This document shows positions 1-7,389 of a stretch of 9,532 nt of DNA, piece after piece (the stretch's first letter is position 1; each line of letters opens with the position of its first letter). Both the position numbers and the translations under genes were made by a program. The DNA is from an uncultured Persicitalea sp. (GTDB lineage: Bacteria; Bacteroidota; Bacteroidia; Cytophagales; Spirosomataceae), in the NCBI GenBank assembly GCA_950075905.1, contig CATMVR010000129.1:1-9532 (forward strand), written 5' to 3'. Below the pieces are notes generated by a model, which was not told where the DNA came from, did not search any database, and worked only from the letters and a program-made list of their open reading frames with translations.

Positions 1-1277
1 GCCAAGAGTTGAACGTCAAGCAGGTCGAGTTCACCGAAGAGGCCGAGCGGTATATCACCTACGAGGTGCTGCCCAACTTCAAGCTGCTGCGCTTTGTCAA
101 CTTCACGCCCAGCCTTTCGTTGCAGGGTGAGGTATTCACCAAGCGCTACAACTACCGCTACCTGGGTGGCAACCAAATACAGATCGATACCCTCAATCAG
201 TTTGGTACCGAGTACAGCTATTCGTTCGGGGCGGGGCTGAACACCCGTTTTTACGGTACGTTCCAGATTCAGGGGAAGCGGCTCGAAGCTATTCGGCATA
301 CCGTTATCCCCTCGGTATCGTTTAGCTATACCCCGGATTTCTCGGGAGATAGTTATGGCTTCTATCAGCAGGTCAGGATCAACGAGCTGGGCGAAACCCG
401 CTTTCTCTCGCGGTACCGGGGCCTGGGCAACAGCTTTGGCGGCATCGGTACCGGCCGGGCCTCGGGCGTCATTTCGTACAGCCTCAACAACTCTTTTGAG
501 ATGAAGCTACGCTCCAGGAGCGACACCGCCGCCACGCAGTTTGAGAAAGTGACACTACTGGACAACCTCAGCTTTGGCGGCAGCTACAACCTGATGGCCG
601 ACTCGCTCAACCTCTCCAACATTGCGGTCAATGCCAACGCCCGCATCGGTCAGAACCTGAACATGAACTTCAACCTCACGCTGGACCCCTACGCTTATGT
701 ACTCGACCCCCGGAGCCCATCCAACACGGCCGGGATCAAGATCAACGAGTTTGCCATTAGCCGCGGGCAGGGCCTGGCGCGGCTGCAAAATCTTAACTTT
801 GCGCTGGGGACGAGTTTCAACCCTAAGAAGAAAGTAAAGGACAACGCCAAAACCACTCTGCCGGAGTCTGCCACCGAAGCGCAGATAGATTTTATTCAGC
901 GTAACCCCGACCTGTACGTAGATTTCAATATCCCCTGGAATCTTACCCTCAACTACAACTTCGGCCTCAGCCGGTTTGGCCTGCAAAAAGCCCAGATCAT
1001 CCAGACCGTCAACGCTACTGGCGACCTCAGCCTGACCGAAAAGTGGAAGATCAGCCTGCAAACGGGCTTTGACTTTGTGGCTCTAAGCCCCAGCATCACC
1101 ACCGTGTCGCTCTACCGCGATTTGCACTGTTGGGACATGTCGTTCAACTGGACGCCCTTTGCCGGTAGCCAGTTCCGGGCCAGCAACTACTCCTTCACGC
1201 TCAAAGCCAAATCCTCGATCTTGCAGGATCTGAAACTGACCAGAAGGCGGTCGTTTGTTGATCGCAGCGGGTTTTAA
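1..1277 (+). CDS. lptD: LptD-like outer-membrane LPS-assembly protein, C-terminal part (5' truncated)
   Basis: The reading frame is open from the left edge (first whole codon CAA at 3-5) to TAA at 1275-1277, so about 425 C-terminal residues are visible and the true start lies outside the window. The TTG at 9 is not a credible start, because the frame continues upstream of it. The protein is a run of alternating polar/hydrophobic segments rich in Tyr, Phe, Asn and Ser, as expected for a large outer-membrane beta-barrel. Segments such as RHTVIPSVSFSYTPDFSG, LLDNLSFGGSYNLMADSLNL and the tail LKLTRRRSF resemble Bacteroidota LptD homologues, recognised from memory of the family. LptD forms the outer-membrane translocon that delivers lipopolysaccharide to the cell surface, working with LptE and the periplasmic LptA/C bridge. 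The N-terminal OstA-like domain would be upstream. It is convergent with the DUF1573 gene. A different outer-membrane barrel family is the main alternative. Confidence 0.82.
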   Translation, partial: QELNVKQVEFTEEAERYITYEVLPNFKLLRFVNFTPSLSLQGEVFTKRYNYRYLGGNQIQIDTLNQFGTEYSYSFGAGLNTRFYGTFQIQGKRLEAIRHTVIPSVSFSYTPDFSGDSYGFYQQVRINELGETRFLSRYRGLGNSFGGIGTGRASGVISYSLNNSFEMKLRSRSDTAATQFEKVTLLDNLSFGGSYNLMADSLNLSNIAVNANARIGQNLNMNFNLTLDPYAYVLDPRSPSNTAGIKINEFAISRGQGLARLQNLNFALGTSFNPKKKVKDNAKTTLPESATEAQIDFIQRNPDLYVDFNIPWNLTLNYNFGLSRFGLQKAQIIQTVNATGDLSLTEKWKISLQTGFDFVALSPSITTVSLYRDLHCWDMSFNWTPFAGSQFRASNYSFTLKAKSSILQDLKLTRRRSFVDRSGF

Positions 1278-1295
1278 GTCCAATTTTGATGGAGT

Positions 1296-1332
1296 GAATG
1301 AGTGCATGAATGTTTTTATTGATCACTCATTC
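1296..1332. repeat. Inverted repeat, 9-bp arms, downstream of lptD
   Basis: GAATGAGTG at 1296-1304 is the exact reverse complement of CACTCATTC at 1324-1332, with a 19-nt AT-rich spacer containing TTTTTATT. It begins 18 nt after the lptD stop. It could be a weak 3' hairpin of lptD mRNA or one arm pair of an intergenic repeat. The CTCATTC word recurs in the pglD-pglE spacer (8040-8046). Confidence 0.55.
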
Positions 1333-1342
1333 CTTCTCTCGA

Positions 1343-1386
1343 AGTTTATGGATAGAGTCACTTCTCTCACTCTCTACTCATAAACT
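1343..1386. repeat. Long imperfect hairpin in lptD/DUF1573 spacer
   Basis: Bases 1343-1357 pair with 1372-1386. The stem is 15 bp, with 13 Watson-Crick pairs, one G-T wobble and one A-C mismatch, around a 14-nt pyrimidine-rich loop. The first eight pairs (AGTTTATG with CATAAACT) are perfect. No T-run follows on either strand, so it does not look like a simple intrinsic terminator. It is a structured intergenic element of unknown role, lying between the 1296-1332 hairpin and the terminator at 1418-1454. Confidence 0.5.
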
Positions 1387-1417
1387 CCAAACCACTGCCC
1401 TTACCTCCCTTCCAATC

Positions 1418-1454
1418 AAAAAGCGGCGCCTCCCCTACCGGGAAGCGCCGCTTT
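1418..1454 (-). terminator. Intrinsic terminator of the DUF1573 gene, possibly bidirectional
   Basis: AAAGCGGCGC (1420-1429) pairs perfectly with GCGCCGCTTT (1445-1454). After one mismatch, an inner CCC/GGG extension closes a short loop. Read on the minus strand, the GC-rich stem runs into five T's (complement of 1418-1422), giving a standard Rho-independent terminator about 30 nt after the DUF1573 stop codon. On the plus strand only TTTG follows the stem, so termination of lptD transcripts here would be weaker. Confidence 0.85.
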
Positions 1455-1483
1455 GTTGGTACTCTAAAATATCTTGTTACTTC

Positions 1484-1885
1484 TTACTTCGAAGAAGGCT
1501 TAGCCGCCGCTTCTTTGGTTACTACTTCGCCTTTCAGGAAGAGCGTGAGGGTAGGTGACTCTGCGTTGCTGAATACCGTGATAGACTTGTTGAAAGCACC
1601 CATGGCAGCGGCATTGTAGGTAGCTTTCACAGAACCCGTTTTGCCCGGCAGAACAGGAGCTTTAGTATAGCTCGGGGTGGTACAGCCGCAGGAAGCACTC
1701 ACGTTGGAGATAATGATTGGCTCGGTTCCGACGTTAGTAAATACGAACTCCTGAGTGACGGGTTTTCCCTGCTCAATCTTGCCAAAGTTATGTGTTTCCT
1801 CCTTAAACTTCATAACTCCCTTCTGGGCAAAACTCACGGAAGCTACTGACAATAAAACCACTAAAACTGAAAAAAACTTTTTCAT
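1484..1885 (-). CDS. Secreted DUF1573-domain protein
   Basis: This is a 133-residue protein. It opens with a clear Sec signal peptide (MKK, a hydrophobic core, then SFA-Q), with predicted cleavage after residue 20, so the mature protein should be periplasmic or surface-exposed. The mature part fits DUF1573: KFKEETHNFGKIEQGKP near the N-terminus, then an Ig-like beta-sandwich with TNVGTEPIIISNVSASCGCTTP, and an ending like SPTLTLFLKGEV. The Cys-Gly-Cys pair (C66, C68) is typical of the family and could form or exchange a disulphide or bind metal; that is inference. DUF1573 proteins are common in Bacteroidota but have no established biochemical role. The tail EAAAKPSSK is low-complexity. The gene stands alone, diverging from the E1 gene and converging on lptD, with its own terminator. 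ATG at 1885 is chosen because the signal peptide starts there. Confidence 0.88.
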   Translation of the reverse strand: MKKFFSVLVVLLSVASVSFAQKGVMKFKEETHNFGKIEQGKPVTQEFVFTNVGTEPIIISNVSASCGCTTPSYTKAPVLPGKTGSVKATYNAAAMGAFNKSITVFSNAESPTLTLFLKGEVVTKEAAAKPSSK

Positions 1886-1927
1886 AGTACTCTCAAAATT
1901 TAATTGTGAATAATTTGTTTGCTACAA

Positions 1928-1961
1928 CAACAATACCTTTAAAAGCAAATAAAATACCAAA
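1928..1961 (-). promoter_or_regulatory. Candidate Bacteroidota-type promoter for the DUF1573 gene
   Basis: On the minus strand, TTTG (complement of 1958-1961) is followed after 22 nt by TATTGTTG (complement of 1928-1935), which matches TAnnTTTG at all but one base. The spacing is slightly longer than the usual 19-21. Transcription would start near 1921, leaving a leader of about 35 nt before the ATG at 1885. The region is so AT-rich that other matches are possible. Confidence 0.4.
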
Positions 1962-2039
1962 TTATTGTTAATAAGGCACTTTTTCAACAAAGTAACGTAA
2001 GAAATCGTTTTTTTGAAAGGATAATTTTTTTATTTTAAT

Positions 2040-2071
2040 TTTGATGTAAATCGTTTTAAAACGTACCTTAT
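2040..2071 (+). promoter_or_regulatory. Candidate Bacteroidota-type promoter for the fused E1 gene
   Basis: TTTG at 2040-2043 is followed after exactly 20 nt by TACCTTAT at 2064-2071. This fits the TAnnTT core of the Bacteroidota -7 element but lacks the final TG. Transcription would start near 2077-2080, with a leader of about 30 nt that contains the small palindrome CCCCGAGGGG (2086-2095) before the ATG at 2108. Confidence 0.45.
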
Positions 2072-2107
2072 CGAATCTTCAAACGCCCCGAGGGGATACC
2101 TAATGCT

Positions 2108-4519
2108 ATGCTTGTAAACGAGACCTTGTCAGAAAATAGTGTATTTAGCGTCGAGAAAATACTGACCGACTACCGGATTGCGTGCGAAAGCCGACAGGCA
2201 AGCTTGCTGGGTCGAAAGGATGTGATGGGGGGCAGGGCTAAATTCGGTATCTTCGGCGATGGGAAGGAAGTAGCGCAGGTAGCATTGGCGCATGCCTTCC
2301 AGAAAGGCGATTACCGCTCGGGCTACTACCGCGACCAGACCATCGAAGTGGCCCTCGGCAACCTCACCTGGCAGCAGTTTTTTGCCCAGCTCTACGCCCA
2401 CGCCGACATTGAGCACGAGCCCCACACCGGCGGACGCTCCATGAACGGCCACTACGCCACGCGCTGGCTCGACGAAGAAGGCAAGTGGCGCGATCAGACG
2501 CAGCTCTACAATTCAGTATGTGATATATCGCCCACGGCGGGGCAGATTCCCCGCTCGGTGGGTCTGGCGTACGCCTCCAAGCTATACCGCAACAATCCGG
2601 ATATTCAGAATCTTACCACGTTTTCACAAGAAGGCAACGAGATTGTGTTTGCTACCATCGGTGATGCCTCCACCTCGCAGGGCATGTTTTGGGAAACCAT
2701 GAATGCCGCCGGTGTGCTGCAGGTACCCCTGCTGATGTCGGTTTGGGACGATGGCTACGGTATTTCCGTGCCGATTGAGTACCAGACTACCAAGAGCAGC
2801 ATCTCCAAAGCACTGGCCGGTCTGCAACGCAACGAAGACGAGGCCGGGGTCGAAATCATTACCGTCAAAGGCTGGGACTACCCCGCGCTGGTGGAAGCCT
2901 ACCAGAAAGCCAGCGCCCTCTGCCGCGAAGAGCAGGTACCGGTGCTGATCCACGTTGATGAACTCACCCAGCCGCAGGGCCACTCTACCTCCGGCTCGCA
3001 CGAGCGCTACAAGGATGCGGAGCGCCTGGATTGGGAAGCGGCGCACGATTGCAACCTGAAATTCAGGCAGTGGATTCTGGAAAATGGCTACGCCACCGAA
3101 GAAGAACTCGAAGAGATAGAAACCCAGGCCAAAGCCATTGCCCGCGAAGCGCGCAACACCGCCTGGAAGGAATACCGCAAGCCCATCGAGGCCGAATTGA
3201 AAACGTCGCTACAGCTATTACAAAAGGCCAGCGCTGAAAGCAGCCACCACACCGAAGAGCTCAAAAACAGCATTCTGGAACTCGAAAAAGCCTATCAGCC
3301 CATCCGGCGCGATATTATCAGCACGGTGCGGAAGGCCCTCAGGGCGCTGCGCGGTGAAGACATACCCGCCCGCGCCGACCTGCAGGAATGGCTGCGCGAA
3401 GAGTTGCAGCGCAACGAAAACCGGTACAGCGCCCATCTGTACAGCGAATCGGCCGAATCGCCCCTGCGGGTACCGGCCGTAGCCGCCACCTACTCTGATG
3501 ATAGCCCGGCCATGGACGGCCGTGACATCATTCGGACCTATTTTGATACCCTGTTTGAACGCGACCCCCGCCTTGTGGCCCTTGGCGAGGACGTAGGCCA
3601 TATCGGCGACGTAAACCAGGGCCTGGCCGGCTTGCAGGAAAAATACGGTGAGATCCGTATTACCGACACGGGTATTCGCGAAACTACCATCATCGGGCAG
3701 GGCATCGGTATGGCCATGCGCGGGCTGCGTCCCATTGTGGAGATTCAGTACTTCGACTATATTTTTTACGCCCTCCCTACCCTGACCGACGACCTGGCCA
3801 CGCTGCGTTACCGCACGGCGGGTGGGCAAAAGGCCCCGCTGATCGTACGGACCCGCGGGCATCGGCTGGAAGGCATCTGGCATTCGGGCTCACCCCTGGG
3901 AGCCATGCTGGGTAGCCTACGCGGCATGCACGTGCTGGTGCCCCGCAACTTTACGCAGGCGGCGGGCATGTACAATACTCTCATGCAGGGCGACGACCCG
4001 GCGCTGGTCATTGAGCCCCTGAATGCCTACCGGCTCAAAGAAAAGCTCCCCGATAATCTGGGAGAATATACCATTCCGCTGGGCCATCCCGAACTCCTGC
4101 GCGAAGGCACAGACCTGACCCTGGTGACCTACGGCTCCATGTGCCGTATTGTACTGGAAGCCGCCGCGCAACTCGCCGATTTGGGTATTGAAGTGGAAGT
4201 CATTGACGTGCAAACACTTCTGCCCTTTGACCTCAACCATAGCATTGTAGACTCCATCCGCAAAACCAACCGGGTTATTTTCATAGACGAGGACTTCCCC
4301 GGCGGGGCTTCGGCTTACATGATGCAACAGGTACTGGAAGGGCAAAATGCCTACCGCTGGCTCGACTCCGCGCCGAAGACGCTCTCGGCGCAGGCGCACC
4401 GCCCGGCCTACGGCTCAGACGGCGACTATTTCTCCAAGCCCAACGTGGAAGACATCGTAGAAACCGTCTACGAGCTGATGCAGGAAGCCAATCCACAGCG
4501 GTTTCCATCGGTCTATTAA
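2108..4519 (+). CDS. Fused alpha/beta E1 of a 2-oxoacid (probably branched-chain) dehydrogenase complex
   Basis: An 803-residue single chain joins the alpha and beta subunits of a thiamine-diphosphate-dependent E1. It would decarboxylate a 2-oxoacid and transfer the acyl group to lipoyl-E2 in the cytoplasm. The alpha half (about 1-330) carries the cofactor segment GDASTSQG (G185-D186) followed by WDDGYGISVP (D214-D215), and the loop QPQGHSTSGSHERY with probable catalytic H292. A charged helical linker spans about 330-465. The beta half starts near DGRDIIRTYFDTLF (D470) and carries LGEDVG with catalytic-type E494, then GIWHSGSPLG (H592). The C-terminal transketolase-like domain includes DEDFPGGASAYMM and ends with the YGSDGDYFSKPNVEDIVE region. 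The usual GDG...NN thiamine motif is changed to GDA...DD. Fused E1s of this size occur in Bacteroidota. No E2 or E3 lies adjacent, and a pyruvate substrate cannot be excluded. The ATG at 2108 gives a natural N-terminus just below a promoter; there is no clear Shine-Dalgarno. Confidence 0.9.
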   Translation: MLVNETLSENSVFSVEKILTDYRIACESRQASLLGRKDVMGGRAKFGIFGDGKEVAQVALAHAFQKGDYRSGYYRDQTIEVALGNLTWQQFFAQLYAHADIEHEPHTGGRSMNGHYATRWLDEEGKWRDQTQLYNSVCDISPTAGQIPRSVGLAYASKLYRNNPDIQNLTTFSQEGNEIVFATIGDASTSQGMFWETMNAAGVLQVPLLMSVWDDGYGISVPIEYQTTKSSISKALAGLQRNEDEAGVEIITVKGWDYPALVEAYQKASALCREEQVPVLIHVDELTQPQGHSTSGSHERYKDAERLDWEAAHDCNLKFRQWILENGYATEEELEEIETQAKAIAREARNTAWKEYRKPIEAELKTSLQLLQKASAESSHHTEELKNSILELEKAYQPIRRDIISTVRKALRALRGEDIPARADLQEWLREELQRNENRYSAHLYSESAESPLRVPAVAATYSDDSPAMDGRDIIRTYFDTLFERDPRLVALGEDVGHIGDVNQGLAGLQEKYGEIRITDTGIRETTIIGQGIGMAMRGLRPIVEIQYFDYIFYALPTLTDDLATLRYRTAGGQKAPLIVRTRGHRLEGIWHSGSPLGAMLGSLRGMHVLVPRNFTQAAGMYNTLMQGDDPALVIEPLNAYRLKEKLPDNLGEYTIPLGHPELLREGTDLTLVTYGSMCRIVLEAAAQLADLGIEVEVIDVQTLLPFDLNHSIVDSIRKTNRVIFIDEDFPGGASAYMMQQVLEGQNAYRWLDSAPKTLSAQAHRPAYGSDGDYFSKPNVEDIVETVYELMQEANPQRFPSVY

Positions 4520-4535
4520 GCATCGCAGATAAATC

Positions 4536-4572
4536 AAAAAATCGTCAGCTCGTGGGGGCTGACGATTTTTTT
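4536..4572 (+). terminator. Intrinsic terminator of the fused E1 gene
   Basis: Bases 4536-4549 (six A's then TCGTCAGC) pair perfectly with 4558-4571 (GCTGACGA then six T's) around an 8-nt loop, a 14-bp stem. A seventh T follows. It lies 16 nt after the E1 stop. Both flanks are A/T runs, so it could work in both directions, but no minus-strand gene ends here. It separates the E1 transcript from the histidine kinase. Confidence 0.92.
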
Positions 4573-4594
4573 ATACTCCATAGTATCGTATCTA

Positions 4595-4625
4595 TTTGCC
4601 AGCCAGCCTTTTATTCTTAGATTGG
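4595..4625 (+). promoter_or_regulatory. Bacteroidota-type promoter for the histidine kinase gene
   Basis: TTTG at 4595-4598 is followed after 19 nt by TAGATTGG at 4618-4625, matching TAnnTTTG at seven of eight positions with near-ideal spacing. Transcription would begin about 4631, leaving about 20 nt before ATG 4652. It sits just after the E1 terminator, as a new transcription unit requires. The TTG at 4622 lies inside the -7 element, which argues against it being the start codon. A small hairpin, GGGTA/TACCC (4628-4632 with 4639-4643), lies at the start of the leader. Confidence 0.62.
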
Positions 4626-4651
4626 GAGGGTACATTTCTACCCGTAGCCCT

Positions 4652-6661
4652 ATGCGTATACTCCCGTTACTCCTCATCTTCTTTGGCTATTCCAACTCGC
4701 TCTGCATAGCCCAGACAGCAGATTCACTGCTGCAACTAAGCAAAACCTATTTCATTCAGGGTGAAGACTCGTTGTCTAAGCTATACGCAACCCGAAGCTA
4801 CCAGCTTGCCCATTCGCTCAACGACCTTCGGGGAGAGGGTGAAGCGCGGCTGGCGTGGGTGCGTACCGAAATGAACTACAACACCAGCCTGGAAGAAGCC
4901 TACGCGCAATTGGATACCGTAGACATACTGGCCACCCGCAGCCAGGATCAGGACTTGCAGGGCTGGGCCTATTTCAGAAGAGCCCAGATATATTCGGGAT
5001 CATTGAAGTACGCCGCGGAGGTCGAGCCCCTTTTTATGAAAGCACTGGCCGCTTTTGAAAAAAACAACAATATAGAAGGCATGGGTAGTGTATATGTAGA
5101 TATGGGGTCAAAAGCGGCCGGTAGCGGCAATCTCGTGGAGGCGGTCAACTACTTTCTGAAAGGCAAAAAACTGCTGGAAACCCTCAACCGACCCGTGCTG
5201 ATGCGGGCCTCTACCGCCAACCTGGCCGGAGTGTATCACTCGCTTGGCAAAGATGACCTGTCGATCCGGTATAGTAACGAAACCATCCGCCTGGCCCGGC
5301 AGTTGCAGGATCCGCGCCTGATGGCGTATGCTTTGGGCAACCTGGGCGATATATATCTCGAAAAAGGTGACTACAAACGGGCTCTTACCGCCTACACCAA
5401 ACAAGAAAAGGTACTTAGCGCTTTTGACGACCAATCTGTGGCGCGGGCTATTGCCAAAAAAGCGAAGGTGCTATTTGAACTAAAAAAATACGACGCCGCC
5501 CTGGCTAACTGCCGCCAGGCAGACTCGCTTTACGCAGCGCGGTCGGGCTATGAGGAAGCCATTGACTACTTCATTGAAGGGCTATACGCAGAGATTTTCC
5601 TGGCCAGAAAACAATACCGGGAAGCCATTGCACACGCGCAAAGAGGGATAGACAACCTGACAGCCTACGGTGATGAAGGGATATTTCACCTCGAACTATC
5701 GAGCTTCCACTCGTACCTCGCCACCGCTTACGAGGAGCTGGGACAGCCCGCCAAAGCGCTTTTTCACTACAAAAATTTTAAAAATCACTCCGATAGCCTG
5801 ATCAATAACGACGCCCTGGAAAAAATTGCCAACGCCACTATGACCTACGAATTCGAGAAAAAAGAAGAAGCCAGCAAGCTCCTGATCAGTACCCTCGAAA
5901 ACGACAAGCTCCGGCAAAGCCGCACTAGCTTGCTCTTTTTGCTGATGGGGGGCGTGGGTATCATCGGGCTGGTTGGCTGGAGCAACCAACAGCTCAAAAC
6001 CAAAAACGGGCAGTTGCTCCGAAAGAATAAGGAGATTGAGGAGGCGCTTTTTAAAGGGCAAACTATTGAACGAAAGCGCGTGGCTTCGGAGCTGCACGAT
6101 AACCTTAACACCAAAGTAACGGCCCTGCGCTGGAACATTGAGGCCATTGACAAAACAGCCATGACGCCCCATAACGGTAAGATCTATGACCGCATCATGG
6201 CTCTGAGTGGAGATATTTATACAGACATCCGCCTGATTTCCCATAGCCTGCTCCCCGCCGAACTCGAAAAAAACGGCCTGGAAGCGGCCTTGCAGCGGCT
6301 GATGACGATGCTGGAAAACAACCACTCCCATCAGACAGACTTTCATCTGGTATCCAACCTGAATGGTGTCCGGCTCCCCGAATCGCAAGAGTATCAGGTG
6401 TACGTCGTTACGCTGGAACTGATCAACAACGTGATCCGGCACGCACAGGCATCCGCGGCCTGGATTACCATCTCGCTGGAAAAAAACCAACTCTGGCTGA
6501 GCGTAAACGACAATGGCGTAGGCCTGCCTCACGAAGTAAAATCTGACGGCATGGGGGCAGCCAACCTGCGGGCCCGGATAGAAGATCTTAATGGCAATGT
6601 GTACGTAGAGTCAGAGCCAGGACAGGGTACCAGGATCAAAATTTCGGTACCCATAGCATAA
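4652..6661 (+). CDS. TPR-containing sensor histidine kinase (HisKA_3 type)
   Basis: This is a 669-residue membrane sensor kinase when started at ATG 4652. The N-terminus MRILPLLLIFFGYSNSLCIA-Q is a signal peptide, so the following region (about 21-420) should be periplasmic. That region is a stack of tetratricopeptide repeats; NLGDIYLEKGDYKRAL (from N230) and YLATAYEELGQPAKALFHY (from Y355) are clear units. One transmembrane helix covers about 427-443 (LLFLLMGGVGIIGLVGW), followed by a coiled-coil linker. The kinase core has the dimerisation H-box ERKRVASELHDNLNTKV with phosphoacceptor H482, the N-box ELINNVIRHA (N593), the G1 box DNGVG (D620-G624) and the G2 segment GMGAANLRARIE. The H-box is of the NarX/DegS class, whose partners are normally LuxR/NarL-type response regulators. 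No regulator lies in the window, so the partner must be elsewhere. The TPR stack probably senses by protein or peptide contact, but the signal is unknown. Starting at ATG 4652 places the signal peptide at the N-terminus and keeps the upstream promoter intact. Confidence 0.9.
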   Translation: MRILPLLLIFFGYSNSLCIAQTADSLLQLSKTYFIQGEDSLSKLYATRSYQLAHSLNDLRGEGEARLAWVRTEMNYNTSLEEAYAQLDTVDILATRSQDQDLQGWAYFRRAQIYSGSLKYAAEVEPLFMKALAAFEKNNNIEGMGSVYVDMGSKAAGSGNLVEAVNYFLKGKKLLETLNRPVLMRASTANLAGVYHSLGKDDLSIRYSNETIRLARQLQDPRLMAYALGNLGDIYLEKGDYKRALTAYTKQEKVLSAFDDQSVARAIAKKAKVLFELKKYDAALANCRQADSLYAARSGYEEAIDYFIEGLYAEIFLARKQYREAIAHAQRGIDNLTAYGDEGIFHLELSSFHSYLATAYEELGQPAKALFHYKNFKNHSDSLINNDALEKIANATMTYEFEKKEEASKLLISTLENDKLRQSRTSLLFLLMGGVGIIGLVGWSNQQLKTKNGQLLRKNKEIEEALFKGQTIERKRVASELHDNLNTKVTALRWNIEAIDKTAMTPHNGKIYDRIMALSGDIYTDIRLISHSLLPAELEKNGLEAALQRLMTMLENNHSHQTDFHLVSNLNGVRLPESQEYQVYVVTLELINNVIRHAQASAAWITISLEKNQLWLSVNDNGVGLPHEVKSDGMGAANLRARIEDLNGNVYVESEPGQGTRIKISVPIA

Positions 6662-6736
6662 GCAAATCGGTTTTTTGCCAAAAAGAGGCTCAAATTCGTC
6701 CGTAGATCTTAACTTGCCGGCCCTAACCCCGATGCT

Positions 6737-7360
6737 ATGTACGCACGCTTTGGCAAACGCTTACTGGATATTTTCGTTGCCGGTACAGGACTACTGCTCT
6801 TATCCCCGCTGCTCCTGTTGCTGGCGGCACTGCTGGCGGTAGTCAATCGGGGCAATCCGTTTTTCCGACAGGTACGGCCCGGACAAATTGGCACCAACGG
6901 AGAGGAACGGCTATTTACGCTGGTGAAATTCAAGACCATGACCGACCGCCGCGATGCCGCCGGACAGCTCCTTCCCGACGCCCTGCGCCTAACCAGGGTG
7001 GGCGGGGTTGTCAGAAAAGCCTCCCTGGATGAATTACCTCAGCTATGGAACGTACTGCAGGGCGACATGAGCCTCGTTGGTCCCCGTCCCCTGCTCGTAG
7101 AGTACCTGCCCCTGTATACGCCCGCTCAGCGCCGCCGCCACCAGGTACGCCCCGGTATCACGGGCTGGGCGCAGGTCAATGGGCGCAATACCCTCAGCTG
7201 GCCCGATAAGTTTGCCTATGACGTATGGTATGTGGATAATCTCTCGGGGGCTTTGGATATGAAAATTATATTTTTGACTTTCATCAAGGTGTTCCGAAGC
7301 GAAGGAATCAGCTCAGGTACTTCGGCCACCATGGAAAAATTTACGGGGCACCCAGAGTAG
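6737..7360 (+). CDS. pglC: PglC-like phosphoglycosyl transferase (bacterial sugar transferase family)
   Basis: This is a 207-residue small monotopic phosphoglycosyl transferase. It transfers a phospho-sugar from a UDP-sugar to undecaprenyl phosphate on the inner membrane, the first membrane step of glycan assembly. The N-terminal hydrophobic segment (about 9-36) has a Ser-Pro break at S23-P24, the helix-break feature of the re-entrant membrane helix in PglC. The catalytic Asp-Glu pair is D98-E99 in SLDELPQLWN, followed by GDMSLVGPRP and VRPGITGWAQVNGRN, all family hallmarks. The length is that of the minimal PglC/WcaJ C-terminal domain, without the extra N-terminal helices of WbaP-type enzymes. 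It lies 75 nt after the kinase with no clear terminator between them, so read-through is possible. PglD- and PglE-like genes follow in the same orientation, which favours a di-N-acetylbacillosamine-type sugar. Family membership is very sure; sugar specificity is inferred from context. Confidence 0.9.
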   Translation: MYARFGKRLLDIFVAGTGLLLLSPLLLLLAALLAVVNRGNPFFRQVRPGQIGTNGEERLFTLVKFKTMTDRRDAAGQLLPDALRLTRVGGVVRKASLDELPQLWNVLQGDMSLVGPRPLLVEYLPLYTPAQRRRHQVRPGITGWAQVNGRNTLSWPDKFAYDVWYVDNLSGALDMKIIFLTFIKVFRSEGISSGTSATMEKFTGHPE

Positions 7361-7389
7361 AATCCCATTCATTTCACCAAAAAGACTTT

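Noticed and set aside
555..1061. Minus-strand open frame opposite lptD
   Set aside because: It is a shadow of the barrel-coding frame, with composition mirroring the sense strand.
1310..1558. Plus-strand 82-codon frame in the lptD/DUF1573 spacer
   Set aside because: It runs through two hairpins and the terminator and into the antisense of the DUF1573 gene; the translation is Ser/Leu/Arg-rich with no motif.
2086..2095. CCCCGAGGGG palindrome in the E1 leader as a riboswitch or attenuator
   Set aside because: A 4-bp stem with a 2-nt loop is too small, and no larger conserved RNA fold is apparent.
3218..3883. Minus-strand open frame (221 codons) opposite the fused E1
   Set aside because: It is antisense to conserved E1 beta motifs and shows no family features or start context.
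5696..6532. Long minus-strand open frame (278 codons) opposite the histidine kinase
   Set aside because: It is antisense to a well-supported kinase core with intact H, N and G boxes. Its translation has no recognisable domain, and such shadows are common in GC-rich genes.
6662..6736. Possible terminator or promoter between the kinase and pglC
   Set aside because: Only short, interrupted pairings around TTTTTTGCC and a poorly spaced TTTG/TAGATCTT pair are visible, not enough to call either.
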